From: Streptomyces sp. NBC_01775 | GTDB taxonomy: Bacteria; Actinomycetota; Actinomycetes; Streptomycetales; Streptomycetaceae | Reading direction: 5' to 3' | Assembly: GCF_035917675.1 (NCBI RefSeq) | Contig: NZ_CP109104.1 | Coordinates: 1,426,001 to 1,490,000, forward strand | DNA: 64,000 nt | Shown here: piece by piece, positions 61,546 through 64,000 of the stretch | Position numbering within the stretch: the first letter of the stretch is position 1 | Layout of the letters: the number at the start of each line of letters is the position of its first letter | Translations under genes and position numbers: made by a program | Notes under the pieces: model-generated | Database searches by the model: none | The model's input: the letters and a program-made list of their open reading frames with translations, nothing else | Told to the model about the DNA's origin: nothing

Positions 61546-62408
61546 TCCTTCTCCTGCTCCAGAACGGGAACCGATGTGCTGTGAGCATGCGACGGGGTTC
61601 TATCGACCCGCTTTCGGGCACCTATCGCATTTCCGGTACGTATAAGGGGAATTGGGCGTACGGTGCGTTCGCCGAGAATGGCGCACTCCAGCGCGCGGAG
61701 TTTTTCGCCGGGTTCGAGGCCGAGTTCGTCGGTGTAGCGCACCCGCACGTCGCGGTAGACCCGCAGCGCGTCGGCGCGGCGGCCCGAGTGGTAGAGCGCG
61801 AGCATGAGCTGGGCGCACAGCCGCTCGCGGAAGGGGTGCTCGGCGACGTGGCCCATCAGCTCCCCGACGATGCCGTGGTGCCGGCCGAGGCCGAGTTCCA
61901 GGTCGAAGCACTCCTCCGCGGCGGCGACGCGCTCCTCCTCCAGCCGCACGGCGGCCGAGTCGAGCAGCGCGCTGTCCAGCCCGGCGCCGACGGGCCCGCG
62001 CCACTGTTCGGCTCCGGCGCGCAGCAGCCCGACGGCTTCCTCGGCGCGGCCCTCGCGCGCGGCGTGGCGGCCGTGTGCCACCAGGTCGCGGAAGCGCAGC
62101 AGGTCCAGCGCGTCGCGGCCGGCGCGCAGCGCGTAGCCGGAGGGGCGGGTCTCCACCACCTCGCCCGCGCCGGTCTCGGCCAGCCGTCTGCGCAGACCCG
62201 AGACGCAGATCCACACCTGCCCCTTGGCCGAGGCCGGGGGCCGCTCGCCCCAGATCCCGTCGATGAGCCGCGGGACGGGCACGGCCCGGTCGGCCTCCAG
62301 GGCGAGCAGCGTCAGCAAGATCCGCTGCCGGAGCCCGCCCACGCGGACGGCATCACCCGCGTGTTCGACCTCCAGCGGCCCCAGGACGCGGAATTGCGTT
62401 CCCCCCAT
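61530..62408 (-). CDS. SARP-family transcriptional activator
   Basis: The 292-residue protein has an OmpR-like DNA-binding domain (RVLGPLEVEHAGDAVRVGG, QRILLTLLALEADRAVPV, VETRPSGYAL) and a bacterial transcriptional activator domain (ELMGHVAEHPFRERLCAQLM, YHSGRRADALRVYRDVRVRY). This is the small SARP type that controls biosynthetic clusters, including 3,4-AHBA pathways. The ATG has GGGAGGGG four bases upstream. Its C-terminal tail is less GC-rich than the rest. It is cotranscribed with griI and has shared motif site B 72 bases upstream. Confidence 0.92.
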   Translation of the reverse strand: MGGTQFRVLGPLEVEHAGDAVRVGGLRQRILLTLLALEADRAVPVPRLIDGIWGERPPASAKGQVWICVSGLRRRLAETGAGEVVETRPSGYALRAGRDALDLLRFRDLVAHGRHAAREGRAEEAVGLLRAGAEQWRGPVGAGLDSALLDSAAVRLEEERVAAAEECFDLELGLGRHHGIVGELMGHVAEHPFRERLCAQLMLALYHSGRRADALRVYRDVRVRYTDELGLEPGEKLRALECAILGERTVRPIPLIRTGNAIGARKRVDRTPSHAHSTSVPVLEQEKEWQTN

Positions 62409-62478
62409 GTGCCCCTCCCAAGTCGACGGCGAGTGGCCTCACCGCGTAGGGCTTCAGCCTCTCCGTTCGGGGAGGGCG

Positions 62479-62501
62479 GGCACATCACGTACTTCCGGGA
62501 T
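62479..62501 (-). promoter_or_regulatory. Shared cluster motif, site B (upstream of SARP-griI operon)
   Basis: On the minus strand it reads ATCCCG-GAAGTA-CGTGATGTGCC, with all 17 non-spacer bases identical to site A. It lies 71 bases upstream of the SARP start, inside the 136-bp gap after the tyrosinase-like gene. Confidence 0.7.
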
Positions 62502-62544
62502 ACGGGGCGCACTCGCGGGCCCGCGGCCCGGACAGGGCTGCGCT

Positions 62545-63465
62545 TCAGCCGGCGTAGCGGTAGAACTTCGTGTGGTCGAGCAGGTCCGCCGGGGCCATGG
62601 TGCGCCAGGGCGGCAGCTTGGTCCGCAGCGAGGGCACGTCGGCGGTGTCGTCGGCGGGCAGGTAGTGCGGGACACCGGGGTGCAGCCGCTGCCAGTCGGC
62701 CCAGATCTTGTCGATGAAGCAGTGGTGCAGGAAGAAGACGGGGTCGTTGGGCGAGCCGATGTAGAGCATGTGGCCGCCGATCCAGGTGTGCCCGGCGCCG
62801 TGCAGCTTGCCCAGGTTGGCCTCCCAGGAGAACTTGGCGTAGCCCTCCAGGTGGTTGCGGAAGCTGTCGTACGGCGCCTCCGAGCCGGAGGTGTAGTTCC
62901 ACGGCGGGCAGTCGTAGACGGTCAGCGCCATCGTGTCGGACAGTTCCTTGGGCGTGGGCAGGGCGGGAATGAGCGAGCCCAGTTCGCGGACGAGGAAGTC
63001 GCGGTCGTCCTGGGTGTAGTGGCCGTTCAAGGAGGGGTGTTCGTCGCCGACGGGCACCACGCTGTTGCGCAGGACCCAGCCGTTGTCCCGGGCGAAGGGC
63101 CCGGTCATCACGCGCCGGTCGCCGGGCCGCCCGTTGCCGCCCATGAACTCCTCGTCCCACAGCGGGGAGTCGGCTCCCTGGTCGGTGGTCCAGTCCCAGT
63201 AGGGCAGGGTGACGCGGGGGTCGACGCGGCGCAGCGCGGACTCGAAACGCAGCAGGTATTGGCGGTGCCAGGGAAAGAACCCGGGATTGATGTGCCCGAA
63301 CCTCTTTCCGGTGTCCTTGTCGATGTAGTCGGCGGAATTGATCAGGATATGGATCCGGACGAGTTCGTCGTATGTCCCGCGGCGTTTGATCTCCTTGACG
63401 GCGGCCACGAATCTGCGTTTTTCCTCGGCCGTCAGGTCCAGGTGGTTCTTCCGTATGTGCGTCAC
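62545..63465 (-). CDS. Tyrosinase-like copper oxidase (o-aminophenol oxidase GriF/NspF type)
   Basis: The 306-residue type 3 copper protein has the CuA ligands H39 (VRIH), H58 (FGH) and H67 ([12 protein letters not shown]) and the CuB region [29 protein letters not shown]. Its neighbourhood (griI, griH, copper chaperone) matches o-aminophenol-active members rather than melanin tyrosinase. GriF oxidises aminohydroxybenzaldehyde-type o-aminophenols to phenoxazinones; NspF inserts a nitroso group. Sequence alone does not decide between them. The GTG at 63465 overlaps the chaperone stop (GTGA) and has GGGGAAGAG upstream. Confidence 0.88.
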   Translation of the reverse strand: MTHIRKNHLDLTAEEKRRFVAAVKEIKRRGTYDELVRIHILINSADYIDKDTGKRFGHINPGFFPWHRQYLLRFESALRRVDPRVTLPYWDWTTDQGADSPLWDEEFMGGNGRPGDRRVMTGPFARDNGWVLRNSVVPVGDEHPSLNGHYTQDDRDFLVRELGSLIPALPTPKELSDTMALTVYDCPPWNYTSGSEAPYDSFRNHLEGYAKFSWEANLGKLHGAGHTWIGGHMLYIGSPNDPVFFLHHCFIDKIWADWQRLHPGVPHYLPADDTADVPSLRTKLPPWRTMAPADLLDHTKFYRYAG

Positions 63466-63920
63466 GCGCTCTTCCCCTGTCTTCCATGCTGCCGGCCGCC
63501 GTGGCCCCGGCCGGAGCCGCCGGGGTGGGATTCGCTGTGGCCGAGGGGCAGGAGGTCGGCGCCGCGCAGTTCCTCGACCGCCCTGCGGGCCGCGAGCAGC
63601 GGGCTGGCGGCGAAGCCGTAGTGGCACATGGAGCTGAGGTAGGCGCCCTCGCCCAGCTTCATCAGGTGCAGTTCCCGGCCGTCTATCCGGACGGCCTCGG
63701 CGCCCTCGTGGCCGGTGACCTCGATGGTCCTGCCCCGGTACTTCTCCTTGTGCGCCGGGGCCGCCGCGCTCTTGACCGCCTGCTCCTCGCCGGGCGATCC
63801 GTCGGCCGAGACCATCACGGCCCCGGCGGCGCCCGTCAGCGTGACGCCCGCCGCGATGCCAGTGGTGGCCTTCACCATGTCGCGTCGTCTCATATCGCTC
63901 CCCGTTCCGGTGGTCTTCAC
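63462..63920 (-). CDS. Tat-targeted copper chaperone for the tyrosinase-like enzyme (MelC1/GriE-like)
   Basis: The 152-residue protein starts with a twin-arginine signal ([12 protein letters not shown] and a hydrophobic stretch ending near VMVSADG). The chaperone part has [35 protein letters not shown] and [19 protein letters not shown], as in MelC1. The C-terminal tail is His/Gly-rich ([13 protein letters not shown]), suited to copper binding. It loads copper into the partner and may carry it out through Tat. The GTG at 63920 overlaps the previous stop; an ATG at 63893 is an alternative start. Confidence 0.88.
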   Translation of the reverse strand: MKTTGTGSDMRRRDMVKATTGIAAGVTLTGAAGAVMVSADGSPGEEQAVKSAAAPAHKEKYRGRTIEVTGHEGAEAVRIDGRELHLMKLGEGAYLSSMCHYGFAASPLLAARRAVEELRGADLLPLGHSESHPGGSGRGHGGRQHGRQGKSA

Positions 63921-64000
63921 TGAAGGTGCTCGCCGACGACGCCCTTGGGCTCCAGCAGGAAGCCCGTGAAGCTGCCGTCGTGCGGGATGCCCGGTGCGGT
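63917..64000 (-). CDS. C-terminal end of an unidentified cluster gene (continues past window)
   Basis: The open minus-strand frame gives 27 residues ending [26 protein letters not shown] (shown in part). Its TGA overlaps the GTG start of the copper chaperone, so it belongs to the same operon. Too little is visible to name a family. Confidence 0.6.
   Translation of the reverse strand, partial: TAPGIPHDGSFTGFLLEPKGVVGEHLQ

Overview
The window is high-GC DNA with the codon bias, GTG starts, long antisense shadow ORFs and gene families of Streptomyces or a close relative. Supporting signs are SARP and LAL regulators, Tat signals, F420-type LLM oxidoreductase, methylmalonyl-CoA mutase, rare TTA codons and a dispersed repeat that I recognise from Streptomyces genomes. 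No rRNA, tRNA, CRISPR array or intact insertion sequence was recognised.

The left part (1 to about 26.4 kb) looks like ordinary chromosome. It holds a glucose/sorbosone-dehydrogenase-like protein fused by overlap to a cupredoxin/Ig/DUF1080 protein, TerD, a holin-like protein, a SDR/MmyB-type regulator pair with a clear operator, a DUF1266 protein, RidA, an F420 oxidoreductase, paaI-paaK, surface proteins, endonuclease V, mutA-mutB-meaB, an EamA exporter and a GntP permease. Two decayed genes are visible: a chimeric zinc-alcohol-dehydrogenase remnant (10.0-10.3 kb) and an MFS gene with its middle deleted (24.35-24.86 kb). Several near-perfect hairpin terminators separate these units.

The right part (about 26.5 or 28.2 kb to beyond 64 kb) is a secondary-metabolite gene cluster with no PKS or NRPS. 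A minus-strand operon (37.3 to 28.2 kb) encodes PhzE-, PhzC-, PhzD- and EntA-like enzymes, which together predict 3-hydroxyanthranilate (3-HAA). These are followed by a vdcBCD/UbiX-UbiD-type decarboxylase and a Tat-exported protein. A second minus-strand operon (63.9 to 55.2 kb) carries a tyrosinase-like copper enzyme with its chaperone, a SARP, GriI- and GriH-like enzymes that predict 3-amino-4-hydroxybenzoate (3,4-AHBA), an amidohydrolase, a PaaK/F390-synthetase-like ligase, a zinc alcohol dehydrogenase and a LuxR regulator. A plus-strand operon (51.4 to 55.2 kb) holds an FAD hydroxylase and a second amidohydrolase-ligase pair whose amidohydrolase has lost metal ligands. A seven-gene plus-strand operon (40.8 to 48.7 kb) holds an esterase, two reductase-type enzymes, a PsuG-type C-glycosidase with a HAD phosphatase (an AlnA/AlnB-like C-ribosylation pair), an O-methyltransferase and a dedicated aspartokinase. 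An MFS exporter with a MarR regulator lies between them.

As a working model (inference), two different aminohydroxybenzoates are made from chorismate and from aspartate semialdehyde plus a C3 phosphate. They are activated by the ligases, coupled or cyclised, possibly to a benzoxazole or aminophenol-derived phenoxazinone, and one aromatic unit may be C-ribosylated. A shared motif, ATCCCG-N6-CGTGATGTGCC, occurs upstream of three cluster operons and a related palindrome lies before the FAD oxidoreductase at 26.6 kb. The large LAL regulator has two TTA codons near its start, so the cluster is probably under bldA control. The combination is unfamiliar to me and is the main candidate for an undescribed system in this window.
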